Shown here: one piece after another, positions 10,402-18,162 of the stretch
How positions within the stretch are numbered: position 1 is the first letter of the stretch
Layout: the number at the start of each line of letters is the position of its first letter
Source of the DNA: an uncultured Alphaproteobacteria bacterium
Lineage (GTDB): Bacteria; Pseudomonadota; Alphaproteobacteria; Rhizobiales; Rhizobiaceae
DNA length: 64,000 nucleotides
Assembly: GCA_929200315.1 (NCBI GenBank)
Contig: CAKMZB010000001.1
Location: 58,003-122,002 of the forward strand
Direction: 5' to 3'
The notes under the pieces: generated by a model
The model's database searches: none
Told to the model about the DNA's origin: nothing
The model's input: only the letters and a program-made list of their open reading frames with translations
Translations under genes and position numbers: made by a program

Positions 10402-10943
10402 CTGCGGGCGATGATCTCCCGCGCATCGATGCGCGTGATGGGGCTGATGCGACCGAGTTTGCGTCGGCGCAGGAAGCGCGGACGGGTCGCGATCTCGGTA
10501 ATGCGGCGGCGGCGGCCGGTGTCACGGGCCGCAGCGTTCCTTGCGCCAACGACTTCCGCCTCGCCATTCGCCCCGATGATCAGCATCGGCACCTGACAGC
10601 GTTGTGCCCAAGCCGTCCAATCGGCAACGATTTGCTCGGCATCAGTGCCATTGGCAAGGGGAATGGAAAGGGCCGGATCGCCGTGACGCAGCTCCAGCGT
10701 CATGGTTTGCGTGCCATCTCCGTTTTCCAGTGCCGTTGCCGCTACGCCCTGGAAAGCGCGGTTCGGCAGCATCATGGAGAGTGGTGCACCACAGGTGAGC
10801 TGGCGCTTTACTACAGCGCCGCTCGCCTCAAGGCGGATGTCGTTTTCGTTTCGTGTCAGCCGGTGGCGCGTCTGGGCAGGGTCAAGGCGGAAGCCCTGTT
10901 GCCCGTTCTGCACCCCGGCAAGGCTCTTATCAGCCTTTGCCAT
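10398..10943 (-). CDS. DUF6101 family protein
   Basis: A 181-residue soluble protein matching, as far as I can recognise, the DUF6101 family found mainly in alphaproteobacteria next to ubiA. Visible features: an RLDP segment near the N-terminus, a beta-rich centre (VVKRQLTCGAPLSMMLPN), and a strongly basic C-terminal third (DTGRRRRITEIATRPRFLRRRK), which could contact nucleic acid or an acidic partner. No signal peptide or catalytic motif is seen. The function is unknown. Its stop is interlocked with that of ubiA. Confidence 0.75.
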   Translation of the reverse strand: MAKADKSLAGVQNGQQGFRLDPAQTRHRLTRNENDIRLEASGAVVKRQLTCGAPLSMMLPNRAFQGVAATALENGDGTQTMTLELRHGDPALSIPLANGTDAEQIVADWTAWAQRCQVPMLIIGANGEAEVVGARNAAARDTGRRRRITEIATRPRFLRRRKLGRISPITRIDAREIIARS

Positions 10944-11111
10944 GGTGGTGGTCCTCTTCTTCTCAATTCCTCGAGAGCCGGTGCCTTTGTGGCTTGTTGG
11001 CTTCTCGTTTTTGGCGGGCTCTTGTCGGCCCGTCCGTGAGACCCACCATAGGGAAGGCTTTCCCCAATCCGCCTAAGGAATGGGGTTAAGAAAAAGCACC
11101 TTTGAGAAGGG

Positions 11112-11146
11112 TTACCGATTTCCCCCTGTGGGTAAGAAATCGGTAA
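11112..11146 (-). terminator. 10-bp perfect hairpin after the FAD oxidase gene
   Basis: TTACCGATTT (11112-11121) and AAATCGGTAA (11137-11146) are perfect inverted copies around a 15-nt loop. On the minus strand the structure starts 13 nt after the stop of the FAD oxidase gene. It is probably a 3'-end or terminator hairpin for the tsaC-oxidase pair. There is no U-tract after it, so Rho-assisted termination or 3'-end protection is as likely as intrinsic termination. Confidence 0.5.
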
Positions 11147-11159
11147 GGCTGATGCTGCT

Positions 11160-12572
11160 TCAGAGCATTTTGCCAGGATTCATAATACCTTTGGGGTCGA
11201 GCGCAGCTTTGATAGCGCGCATTGTGGCGAGTGCTACCGGGTCTTTCAGCTCGGCGAGCCGATTTTTCTTGATCTGTCCGATCCCGTGTTCGGCGGAAAT
11301 TGTGCCCTCATGACGGGCAACCTGTTCGTAGACGGAGTCGTGGATAGCCTCTTCCAGTTCAAAGAAGCGTTCCGTCTCCCAGCCTATGGGTTGGGTGATG
11401 TTGTAGTGGAGGTTGCCGTCACCCAGATGCCCGAAATTGACAATCCGCGCGTCGGGGCAGACGGAATGGACGGCGGCGTCAGCCTTTTCGATAAAGGCGG
11501 GGATTTGGCCCACCGGCACGGCGATATCGTGCTTGATGGAGGCCCCCTCGGGCTTCTGCGCCCACGACATTTCTTCCCGCAACAACCAGAAGGCGTCTTG
11601 TTGGGCAATGTTCTGCGCAATTGCCGCGTCGGTAATGGCTTCGTCCTCAAAGGCGCCGCTGAGCAAGGTCTCTATCGTCTCACGTGCATCTTCGGCGGAG
11701 CGGCCCGAGGAGATTTCGATCAGCACGGACCAAGGCGGCGGATCGGCGAAAGGCGGGCGGAGGTTCGCACCAGAGTGGCGCAGCGCAAAGGTCATGGCAC
11801 GCTGCGACATGAATTCAAACGCCGTGAGGCCGGAACCTGCCAGTCCTTGCGCGCGGTGAAGCAAATCAAGCGCGGCCTGCGGGCTTTTCACCGCCGCATA
11901 GGCGACTTCTCGCCCCGCGGGAGCCGGAAAGAGTTTCAACACGGCTTTGGTGACGATGCCGAGCGTTCCTTCCGCGCCAACGAAAAGCCCGCGCAGATCG
12001 TAGCCCGTATTGTCCTTGCGTAGCCTTGAAAGACCGTCGATGACGCTGCCATCGGCGAGTACAACTTCCAGCCCCATTACCAGGTCACGGATTGTGCCAT
12101 AGGCGAGAACACCCGTGCCGCCGGCGTTTGAGGAAATGAGTCCGCCGATCCGTGCCGAGCCCTGTGAGCCGAGAGAGAGTGGGAAGAGCCGCCCGGCATC
12201 AGCTGCTGCATCCTGTACATTTTGCAGGATTGTACCTGCCTCAACGACCATCGTGTTGGTTGCTGGATCGGTATCGACGATCGCCGCCATGCGGGTGAGA
12301 GAGACGATGACGTCCTCACTGCCCTCCCGCGGCAAGCCGCCGCCGACAAGTCCTGTATTGCCGCCCTGGGGGATGATCGCCGTGCCCGTCTCACTGGCAA
12401 GCGCGGCGATGGCGCTAACTTCGCCCGTATTTGCCGGGCGCAGCACGAGGGGGGACGGTGCCGTCAGGCGCCCTCGCGGGTCGGTCACATAGGGCGCGAT
12501 GGCGTCTTTGCCGGTGAGGGTGTTTTGGGCACCGACAATAGCGGCGAAGCGTTTGATTAGCGTGTCGTCCAT
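11160..12572 (-). CDS. FAD-binding oxidase (D-2-hydroxyglutarate / D-lactate dehydrogenase type)
   Basis: A 470-residue flavoprotein of the GlcD/D2HGDH/Dld2 class that oxidises D-2-hydroxy acids. The PCMH FAD-binding domain (about 40-220) shows PQGGNTGLVGGG, GSARIGGLISSNAGG and GYDLRGLFVGAEGTLG. The C-terminal FAD-oxidase domain shows NFGHLGDGNLHYN, the catalytic-site motif SAEHGIGQIKK and a terminal NPGKML. The substrate could be D-2-hydroxyglutarate, D-lactate or a similar acid; sequence alone does not decide. The ATG at 12572 abuts the tsaC stop directly (TAAATG), so the two are almost certainly co-translated. Confidence 0.92.
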   Translation of the reverse strand: MDDTLIKRFAAIVGAQNTLTGKDAIAPYVTDPRGRLTAPSPLVLRPANTGEVSAIAALASETGTAIIPQGGNTGLVGGGLPREGSEDVIVSLTRMAAIVDTDPATNTMVVEAGTILQNVQDAAADAGRLFPLSLGSQGSARIGGLISSNAGGTGVLAYGTIRDLVMGLEVVLADGSVIDGLSRLRKDNTGYDLRGLFVGAEGTLGIVTKAVLKLFPAPAGREVAYAAVKSPQAALDLLHRAQGLAGSGLTAFEFMSQRAMTFALRHSGANLRPPFADPPPWSVLIEISSGRSAEDARETIETLLSGAFEDEAITDAAIAQNIAQQDAFWLLREEMSWAQKPEGASIKHDIAVPVGQIPAFIEKADAAVHSVCPDARIVNFGHLGDGNLHYNITQPIGWETERFFELEEAIHDSVYEQVARHEGTISAEHGIGQIKKNRLAELKDPVALATMRAIKAALDPKGIMNPGKML

Positions 12573-13529
12573 TTATTTGGCCTCCCCGCCGCCTTCCGCC
12601 GCACGGTGCAGCCGCTCATTAATGGCTGCTCCGATGCCGGTTTCCGGAACGGATTGCACCGCTATAGCCCGCGCGCCGGAACGCTCGGCCTGCCACAGCG
12701 CATTAAAGAGATTGTGGGCGGCTTCCGCCAAATCCTCAGCCCTGCTGAGTTGAAAGGTCGAAGTGTTGGCGGAAATCGGCGCGCCAAAAGCGATCAAAGC
12801 TTCGCCATCTTCCACCGACGTCACGTTGAGGCGCACGGGGATCGATGGTGCATAGTGGCGAAAATGGGTGCCGGGGCTTTCCACCGCGCCGTCACCGGTT
12901 GCAGGTTTCACGTTGAATTGGGCAAGGTCGGCCAGGCTCAGCGGGCCGGGGCGCAGGAGCGTGGCCTTATTCGCCGCAATCTTTACGATGGTGCTTTCCA
13001 ACCCCGCTTCGCAGGAGCCGGCATCGAGGATCATCGCGATCCGATCACCCAAACCCTCTGCCACATGCTCGGCACGGGTAGGGCTGAGCGCGCCGGAGCG
13101 GTTGGCGCTGGGGGCGGCGAGAGGGCAGTCGAGCATGGCGGAAAGGGTGGCCATCGGCCCCTTCGGCTGCCGCAGTGCAACCGTAGGAAGTCCCGCCGTC
13201 ACGGCCTCCGCCAGACCAGCGCCGCCCTCAAGAACAAGCGTCAGTGGCCCCGGCCAATGGGCGTCCGTCATTTCTACAGCCAATGACGTGAAATTTGCAT
13301 GGTGTGCAGCCATCTGCTCGCTCGCCACATGGGCAATCAGCGGATTTGCTGGAGGGCGGCCCTTTACCTCATAAATCCGTGCCACAGCGTCCTCATTCGT
13401 GGCGTCGGCGGCGAGGCCATAGACGGTCTCTGTTGGCACCGCGACAAGCTCACCAGCCTTCAACAATGCGGCGGCTTCGGCCAACGCGTCATTGGATAGC
13501 GGAACAGGGCGGGTTTCTGGGCGTCTCAT
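12573..13529 (-). CDS. tsaC: L-threonylcarbamoyladenylate synthase (Sua5 type)
   Basis: A 318-residue long-form TsaC/Sua5. The YrdC domain (about 1-200) makes threonylcarbamoyl-AMP for the t6A37 modification of ANN-reading tRNAs, and a C-terminal Sua5 domain follows. Key features: GELVAVPTETVYGLAADA, the YEVKGRPPANPL substrate loop, PSANRSG, and the linker SPGTHFRHYAP that marks the Sua5 form. ATG 13529 follows GGGAGAGG at a short spacing; ATG 13541 in the same frame is an alternative start that adds four residues. It is divergent from the acyl-CoA dehydrogenase gene. Confidence 0.95.
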   Translation of the reverse strand: MRRPETRPVPLSNDALAEAAALLKAGELVAVPTETVYGLAADATNEDAVARIYEVKGRPPANPLIAHVASEQMAAHHANFTSLAVEMTDAHWPGPLTLVLEGGAGLAEAVTAGLPTVALRQPKGPMATLSAMLDCPLAAPSANRSGALSPTRAEHVAEGLGDRIAMILDAGSCEAGLESTIVKIAANKATLLRPGPLSLADLAQFNVKPATGDGAVESPGTHFRHYAPSIPVRLNVTSVEDGEALIAFGAPISANTSTFQLSRAEDLAEAAHNLFNALWQAERSGARAIAVQSVPETGIGAAINERLHRAAEGGGEAK

Positions 13530-13561
13530 GACCTCTCCCATGCACCTTTTGACGCTTTGAC

Positions 13562-13576
13562 GGCAACGGGTTTGCC
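13562..13576. promoter_or_regulatory. GGCAA-N5-TTGCC palindrome upstream of acyl-CoA dehydrogenase
   Basis: A 15-bp dyad (GGCAA, 5-nt spacer, TTGCC) lies in the 91-bp divergent region between tsaC and the acyl-CoA dehydrogenase gene, 44 bp before the latter's ATG. Such dyads often serve as operators of local regulators, but no cognate regulator is encoded nearby. Short arms make chance possible. Confidence 0.25.
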
Positions 13577-13620
13577 ATGGCAATTGCTCTTCCAACTGTT
13601 TCCCACTCTGGATGAGATCC

Positions 13621-15402
13621 ATGTATCGCGCTCCCGTCGACGAAATTGCCCACACGCTGAAAAATCTCACGGGCCTTGGTGCCCAGATTGAAGCGGGCCA
13701 ATCCGGTGAACTTTCCGCAGACCTGATGGACGCAATTCTGGAGGAGGCGGGCAAATTCGCCAACGATGAGATCGCGCCGCTGGCGGAAATTGGAGACGAG
13801 CAGGGCGCGCAGCTCAAGGACGCCAAGGTAACGATGCCCGATGGCTGGGCGGACATGTATCGTCGTTGGACGCAAGGCGGTTGGAACGCGCTGACGGGGG
13901 AAGAAGAATTTGGCGGTCAGGGCCTGCCCATGGCGTTGGCAACCGCGACTTACGAAATGTGGAATTCTGGCTCTCTGGGCTTTGGCGTGGGCCCTACTCT
14001 TACAACCGGTGCCATTGAAGCTCTCCAGGCCCATGCAACCGAAGACCTTCAGCACAAATACCTGCCAAAACTCATCTCCGGCGAATGGACCGGCACGATG
14101 AACCTCACCGAGCCACAGGCGGGGTCCGACCTTAATGCGCTGAAAACTCGCGCCGAGCCGCAGGGCGACGGCACTTACCGGATTTTCGGACAGAAGATTT
14201 TCATCACCTATGGCGAGCACGACATGACGGACAATATCGTCCATCTCGTCCTGGCCCGTCTGCCGGATGCACCTGCAGGGCAGCGCGGTATCTCGCTCTT
14301 CTTGGTGCCGAAATTTCATGTCGGTGACGATGGGGTGATTGGGGCGCGCAATGACGTGTTCTGTAGTGGGCTGGAGCACAAGCTCGGCATCCACGCCTCT
14401 CCCACCTGCACCATGATCTATGGCGACGGAAAATTTGGTGATACGCCGGGGGCGGTTGGCTGGCTGATTGGCGAAGAAAATCGTGGCCTCGCCTGTATGT
14501 TCACAATGATGAACAATGCGCGACTGCTGGTGGGTATTCAGGGTACAGCGGTTGCCGAGACTGCGACCCAAAAGGCGCTGGCCTATGCGCAGGAACGTCG
14601 GCAGGGACGCGCAGCCGATCATGACGGTGAGGGCATGTCGCCCATCATTCTGCACCCAGACGTGCAGCGGAACCTGCTGACGATGCAGGCGCTGACAAAC
14701 GCATCCCGCGCCGTTGCCTATAATTGCGCCCACGCGATCGACCGGGCGGGTGGTGCTGACGACTCGGAGTTCTGGACGGCCCGCGCGGGCCTGCTCACCC
14801 CAATCGCCAAGGCTTTCTCCACCGACATTGGCTGCGAAGTCGCCTCCATCGGTGTGCAGATCCACGGTGGCATGGGTTTTGTGGAAGAGACCGGCGCGGC
14901 CCGCCTCATGCGCGATGCGCGCATTGCGCCGATCTATGAAGGGACCAACGGCATCCAGGCCATCGACCTCGTGACCCGCAAATTGCCGCTCGGCAATGGT
15001 GATGTAGTGGCGGGCTACATCGCAGAATTGCGCGCCATTGCCGAGGATGTCGGCACGTCCAACCGTGATGACCTTGCAGGCATTGCAGAAGCACTGAACG
15101 TGGCGCTCGACGATCTCGATGCAACGACAGCGACAATGCTCGGTTGGCTGAAGGATAGTGATAAGAATCGCGCTCTTGCCGGTGCAACGCCCTATCTGCG
15201 CCTCTTCGGCCTTGCCGCCGCCGGTTGCTACAACGCGAAATCTGCGCTTGCCAGCGACGCTTCCATCCATCCGCACCGCTCAGCAATTGCCCGTTTCACG
15301 GCGCACAATCTGCTGGGTGAGACCGCAGGTCTGCGCCGCACGGTAGAAGGCGGGGCAGACAGTCTGCTGGAAGCCGGGGCGCTCCTTGCCGCTGTCTCTT
15401 AG
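13621..15402 (+). CDS. Acyl-CoA dehydrogenase, long DmdC-like type
   Basis: A 593-residue flavoprotein that introduces a trans-2 double bond into an acyl-CoA. It starts with MYRAPVDEI, the N-terminus usual for the long clade that includes 3-methylmercaptopropionyl-CoA dehydrogenase (DmdC) and FadE-like enzymes. The FAD and substrate motifs are clear (GTMNLTEPQAGSDL, KIFITYGEHD), and the catalytic glutamate lies in IYEGTNGIQAIDLVTRK. A C-terminal extension (about 470-593) is typical of this clade. DMSP degradation is possible, but no other dmd gene is in the window, so the substrate stays open. It ends 10 nt from the convergent rlmD-like gene. Confidence 0.9.
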   Translation: MYRAPVDEIAHTLKNLTGLGAQIEAGQSGELSADLMDAILEEAGKFANDEIAPLAEIGDEQGAQLKDAKVTMPDGWADMYRRWTQGGWNALTGEEEFGGQGLPMALATATYEMWNSGSLGFGVGPTLTTGAIEALQAHATEDLQHKYLPKLISGEWTGTMNLTEPQAGSDLNALKTRAEPQGDGTYRIFGQKIFITYGEHDMTDNIVHLVLARLPDAPAGQRGISLFLVPKFHVGDDGVIGARNDVFCSGLEHKLGIHASPTCTMIYGDGKFGDTPGAVGWLIGEENRGLACMFTMMNNARLLVGIQGTAVAETATQKALAYAQERRQGRAADHDGEGMSPIILHPDVQRNLLTMQALTNASRAVAYNCAHAIDRAGGADDSEFWTARAGLLTPIAKAFSTDIGCEVASIGVQIHGGMGFVEETGAARLMRDARIAPIYEGTNGIQAIDLVTRKLPLGNGDVVAGYIAELRAIAEDVGTSNRDDLAGIAEALNVALDDLDATTATMLGWLKDSDKNRALAGATPYLRLFGLAAAGCYNAKSALASDASIHPHRSAIARFTAHNLLGETAGLRRTVEGGADSLLEAGALLAAVS

Positions 15403-15412
15403 CGGAAGCCTT

Positions 15413-16669
15413 CTAGCGAAAGATTGAGCGCTTCACTTTCGGTTTCGGCTTTGAGAAGAGCGCCACCGCCTCAACGTGCGGCGTGTAGAGGAACTGGTCG
15501 AGAGGGGAGAGGCTTTCCAGTTTGTAACCGCCCCTCACCAGCCGTGCTGCATCACGCGCCAGGCTTGCCGGGTCACAGGAGACATAAGCGACCTTCGGCA
15601 CCGCTGATTGTGCAATTTCCGCAGCCTGAGCCTCCGCTCCCGCACGGGGTGGATCGAGGCAGATGGCGTCATAGGTGTTGAGTTCAGCCGCTGTGAGCGG
15701 CGCTTCAAAGAGGTCACGGGTTTCCGCCGTGATCGGTCGCGCGCCGGACGGGCTTTTGGCTTTTTCGAGTGCTGCAAGAGCTGCCGCTTCGCTTTCCACC
15801 CCATGGACCCGCGCCTTCTCCGAAAGCCGCGCGGCGAAGGTGCCGCTGCCAGCGTAGAGATCAACGATTGTCTTTGCGCCTTTCAGATGGCCGACGACGA
15901 GTGCCACCATTTTCTCTTCAATCTCTGCCACTCCCTGTAGAAACCCGCCCGGTGGGGGTGTGACGAGGGTTTCGCCGAAGGCGATCTGCGGTGCGGCACG
16001 TTCAAAGACAATGTCGCTGTTTACCGCGACCTGCAAAAACCCGGACCGTGCAGCGCGGTTGACGAGGGCAGTGAGCATGTCCGCCGTCGGCATCTGTTCC
16101 GCCTCGATGGCAACGGCAATGCCGTTCTGCGCTTCGAGCACAGCGATGCTGACATCTTCATTGCCGCGCAGAACAGTTCCGGCGAGGGTCGCAAATTCCG
16201 GCAACGCTGCCTCCAGAGCCGGACGTAGGATGGGGCAGGGGCCGATGGCGATGAGTTCGTCGCTCCCCCGCGCCATAAACCCCAAAGCAACCTCTCCGTC
16301 GCGCCTGCGCGCCTTCAACGTGGCTCGGCGGCGGGCAGCAGGTGGGCAGGTGAGCAGCGGGGCAACTTTGACGTCGATGCCCTCTTTCACAAAAGCGCTG
16401 ATGAGCAGATCACGCTTCCAAATCTGATACGGTTCAGCAGCCCAGTGCTGCGTTTGACACCCCCCGCATTGGCCAAAATGCGGGCAAGGCGGGGATACGC
16501 GCTCGGCGCTTTGGGCAAGCACGGATTGCAGCGTGAGGCGTGGCGGCTCGCCGTCGGCCTCCACCACTTCACCAGGCAGCGCGAAAGGCACGAAAACACC
16601 CCGGCCATGGTCGCGGGCAAAACCATCGCCGAGCGGGCCCATCTCCTCAATCGTCAATTTCACTGTCAC
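15413..16669 (-). CDS. TrmA/RumA-family RNA 5-methyluridine methyltransferase (RlmD-like)
   Basis: A 418-residue class I RNA uracil-C5 methyltransferase. It carries an N-terminal TRAM-like domain (KLTIEEMGPLGDGFARD), an Fe-S cysteine set (CPHFGQCGGCQTQHW), the SAM motif VDLYAGSGTFAARL, the DPPRAG loop and the nucleophile motif VSCDPASLARDA. The target is probably a 23S rRNA uridine or tRNA U54. The start is GTG 16669, which overlaps the tlyA stop as GTGA; GTG 16663 is the alternative. It is the last gene of the long minus-strand run. Confidence 0.9.
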   Translation of the reverse strand: MTVKLTIEEMGPLGDGFARDHGRGVFVPFALPGEVVEADGEPPRLTLQSVLAQSAERVSPPCPHFGQCGGCQTQHWAAEPYQIWKRDLLISAFVKEGIDVKVAPLLTCPPAARRRATLKARRRDGEVALGFMARGSDELIAIGPCPILRPALEAALPEFATLAGTVLRGNEDVSIAVLEAQNGIAVAIEAEQMPTADMLTALVNRAARSGFLQVAVNSDIVFERAAPQIAFGETLVTPPPGGFLQGVAEIEEKMVALVVGHLKGAKTIVDLYAGSGTFAARLSEKARVHGVESEAAALAALEKAKSPSGARPITAETRDLFEAPLTAAELNTYDAICLDPPRAGAEAQAAEIAQSAVPKVAYVSCDPASLARDAARLVRGGYKLESLSPLDQFLYTPHVEAVALFSKPKPKVKRSIFR

Positions 16670-17397
16670 GCCTTGACCCCGCAGAGCAGAAATTCCCGGT
16701 TGCCATCTCCGCCAAGCACCGGCGAGGGCAGGAAATGGGTGTGCGACCATCCGGGCAGGGCGTCAAACCAGACACGCAGGGATGCGCAGGTTTCCGCGAT
16801 CAGTGCCTCGTCGGTGACGACGCCGTTCTTGCCAATTCCGTCGCGCCCCACCTCAAATTGCGGCTTCACCAACAGCATCGCCCGCGCACCGGGGGCAGCG
16901 AGGGTGAGGGGGGGGTCAGCGGCGATGCGCAGTGAAATGAAGCTAACATCACAGACCACTACTTCCGGCGCACCGATTAGGGCCGCGGTAAGGTCGCGGG
17001 CATTGGTTTTTTCCAGCAACTGCACGCGAGGATTATCTGCGATCTCGCTGGCCATCTGCCCGTGGCCGACATCCACCGCGATGACCGTCGCCGCCCCGCG
17101 CTCCAGCAAGACCTGTGTGAAGCCGCCCGTTGAGGCGCCAAGATCTAAGGCTTTTGCGCCGTCGATTTCGAATTTCGAGACATCTAGTGCAGCCAGCAGC
17201 TTCAACGCCGCGCGGGAGACGTATCGGCTGGCCTCATCGTCAACAGAAAGCGTGTCGCCGTCTTGCACTTTGGTGGATGCCTTTTCAGCCAGCGCGCCGT
17301 TCAGGCAAACACAGCCCCGCGCCACCATATCCCGCGCGCGGGAGCGGCTTTGGGCGAAGCCCCGCTCAACGAGCGCCATATCCAGCCTTTGCGACAA
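16666..17397 (-). CDS. tlyA: TlyA family RNA methyltransferase / hemolysin-like
   Basis: A 243-residue two-domain protein. An N-terminal S4 RNA-binding domain (RLDMALVERGFAQSRSRARDMVARG) is followed by an FtsJ-like methyltransferase domain with ALDLGASTGGFTQVLL. TlyA enzymes 2'-O-methylate rRNA; some confer capreomycin sensitivity. No ATG fits the family start, so TTG 17397, 4 nt after the stop of the small membrane ORF, is preferred. The family normally begins just before RLD, which supports this choice. Members of the xseB-dxs-tlyA cluster are often neighbours in alphaproteobacteria. Confidence 0.92.
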   Translation of the reverse strand: MSQRLDMALVERGFAQSRSRARDMVARGCVCLNGALAEKASTKVQDGDTLSVDDEASRYVSRAALKLLAALDVSKFEIDGAKALDLGASTGGFTQVLLERGAATVIAVDVGHGQMASEIADNPRVQLLEKTNARDLTAALIGAPEVVVCDVSFISLRIAADPPLTLAAPGARAMLLVKPQFEVGRDGIGKNGVVTDEALIAETCASLRVWFDALPGWSHTHFLPSPVLGGDGNREFLLCGVKA

Positions 17398-17401
17398 ACC
17401 G

Positions 17402-17536
17402 TCAGAAACAGGCCAGGAAGGCCCCGGCGAGATAGGCGAAATAGACCTCACCCCCGAATGTTGACCAGAGCGCTGCGGCCAGTGCCAGGAACAGCACCGA
17501 CGCGCCAACTACAGCAAAAGACTGGGTGCGGGTCAT
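17402..17536 (-). CDS. 44-residue hydrophobic small ORF between SCO1 and tlyA
   Basis: This short frame begins with an ATG that overlaps the SCO1 stop as ATGA (17533-17536) and ends with TGA at 17402-17404, 4 nt before the TTG chosen for tlyA. It would encode MTRTQSF followed by two hydrophobic stretches (VVGASVLFLALAAALW and VYFAYLAGAFLACF) joined by STFGGE. That is the pattern of a two-helix hairpin membrane microprotein. It exactly fills the space between two real genes with coupled junctions at both ends. No homolog is recognised. It could assist SCO1 or the oxidase, or act only to couple translation of tlyA. Confidence 0.6.
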   Translation of the reverse strand: MTRTQSFAVVGASVLFLALAAALWSTFGGEVYFAYLAGAFLACF

Positions 17537-18150
17537 GGATTGCGCTCCACCAGGCTTTCAAGCTTGGAGACCGCCCGCGCGGCCTCCTCGCCAAAATCGA
17601 TGGTGCCGGAAAAGCTGCCATCTGCGTTCATCAGGAAGACGGTGGCCGTGTGGTCCATGGTGTAATCGTCATCCTCCAGCGGCAATTTGCGAAAGAATAT
17701 CCGCCATTGCCGTGCCATCTGCGCCATTTCATCAGCCGTTCCGGTGATGCCGATAATACGTTCGCTGAAAGGTGAGATATAGTCCGCCAGAACCTGCGCA
17801 TCGTCCCGGGTCGGGTCGACGGTGGCAAAATAGATGGTGAGATCCTCGCCTTTCTCGCCGAGTTGTTCGATCCAGTTGGAGGCCTCCGCCAGCGTCGTCG
17901 GGCAAATGTCCGGGCAATGGGTGAAGCCGAAGAATATCGCGTGCGGCTCACCCAGCAGCGATTTTTCGGAGATTGGCGTGCCTTCATGGGTGATTGCAGT
18001 GAAAGGGCCGCCGACATCGGCTGCGGGGAGGAATTGGCCGAGATCGGGCAGGATGTTCGGCAGCCGTTCCTGGACGCTGTTGTAGCCCGTTACCACGATC
18101 AGCGCGACGAGAGCCGAGGCCAGGATAATACCGAGAGTTTTGCGTTTCAT
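17533..18150 (-). CDS. SCO1/SenC family copper chaperone
   Basis: A 205-residue membrane-anchored thioredoxin-fold protein of the SCO family, which delivers copper to the CuA site of cytochrome c oxidase. An N-terminal transmembrane anchor (LGIILASALVALIVVTGY) is followed by the periplasmic domain with the copper ligands CPDICP (CxxxC) and the conserved histidine in YTMDHTATVFL. GFTHCPD is diagnostic. It begins 12 nt after dxs and overlaps the small membrane ORF by 4 nt. The main cox operon is about 21 kb away at 39-46 kb, so copper delivery is encoded apart from the oxidase genes. Confidence 0.93.
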   Translation of the reverse strand: MKRKTLGIILASALVALIVVTGYNSVQERLPNILPDLGQFLPAADVGGPFTAITHEGTPISEKSLLGEPHAIFFGFTHCPDICPTTLAEASNWIEQLGEKGEDLTIYFATVDPTRDDAQVLADYISPFSERIIGITGTADEMAQMARQWRIFFRKLPLEDDDYTMDHTATVFLMNADGSFSGTIDFGEEAARAVSKLESLVERNP

Positions 18151-18162
18151 CGCCCGCTCCCG

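Noticed and set aside
13489..15276. A 595-codon open frame on the minus strand opposite the acyl-CoA dehydrogenase gene
   Set aside because: Its composition (high Arg/His/Ala, no recognisable domain) is what codon-position bias of a GC-rich gene produces on the other strand, and the sense gene is certain.
13621..15402. DMSP catabolism cluster based on the DmdC-like dehydrogenase
   Set aside because: No dmdA, dmdB or dmdD neighbours occur, and many non-DMSP enzymes share this long acyl-CoA dehydrogenase form.
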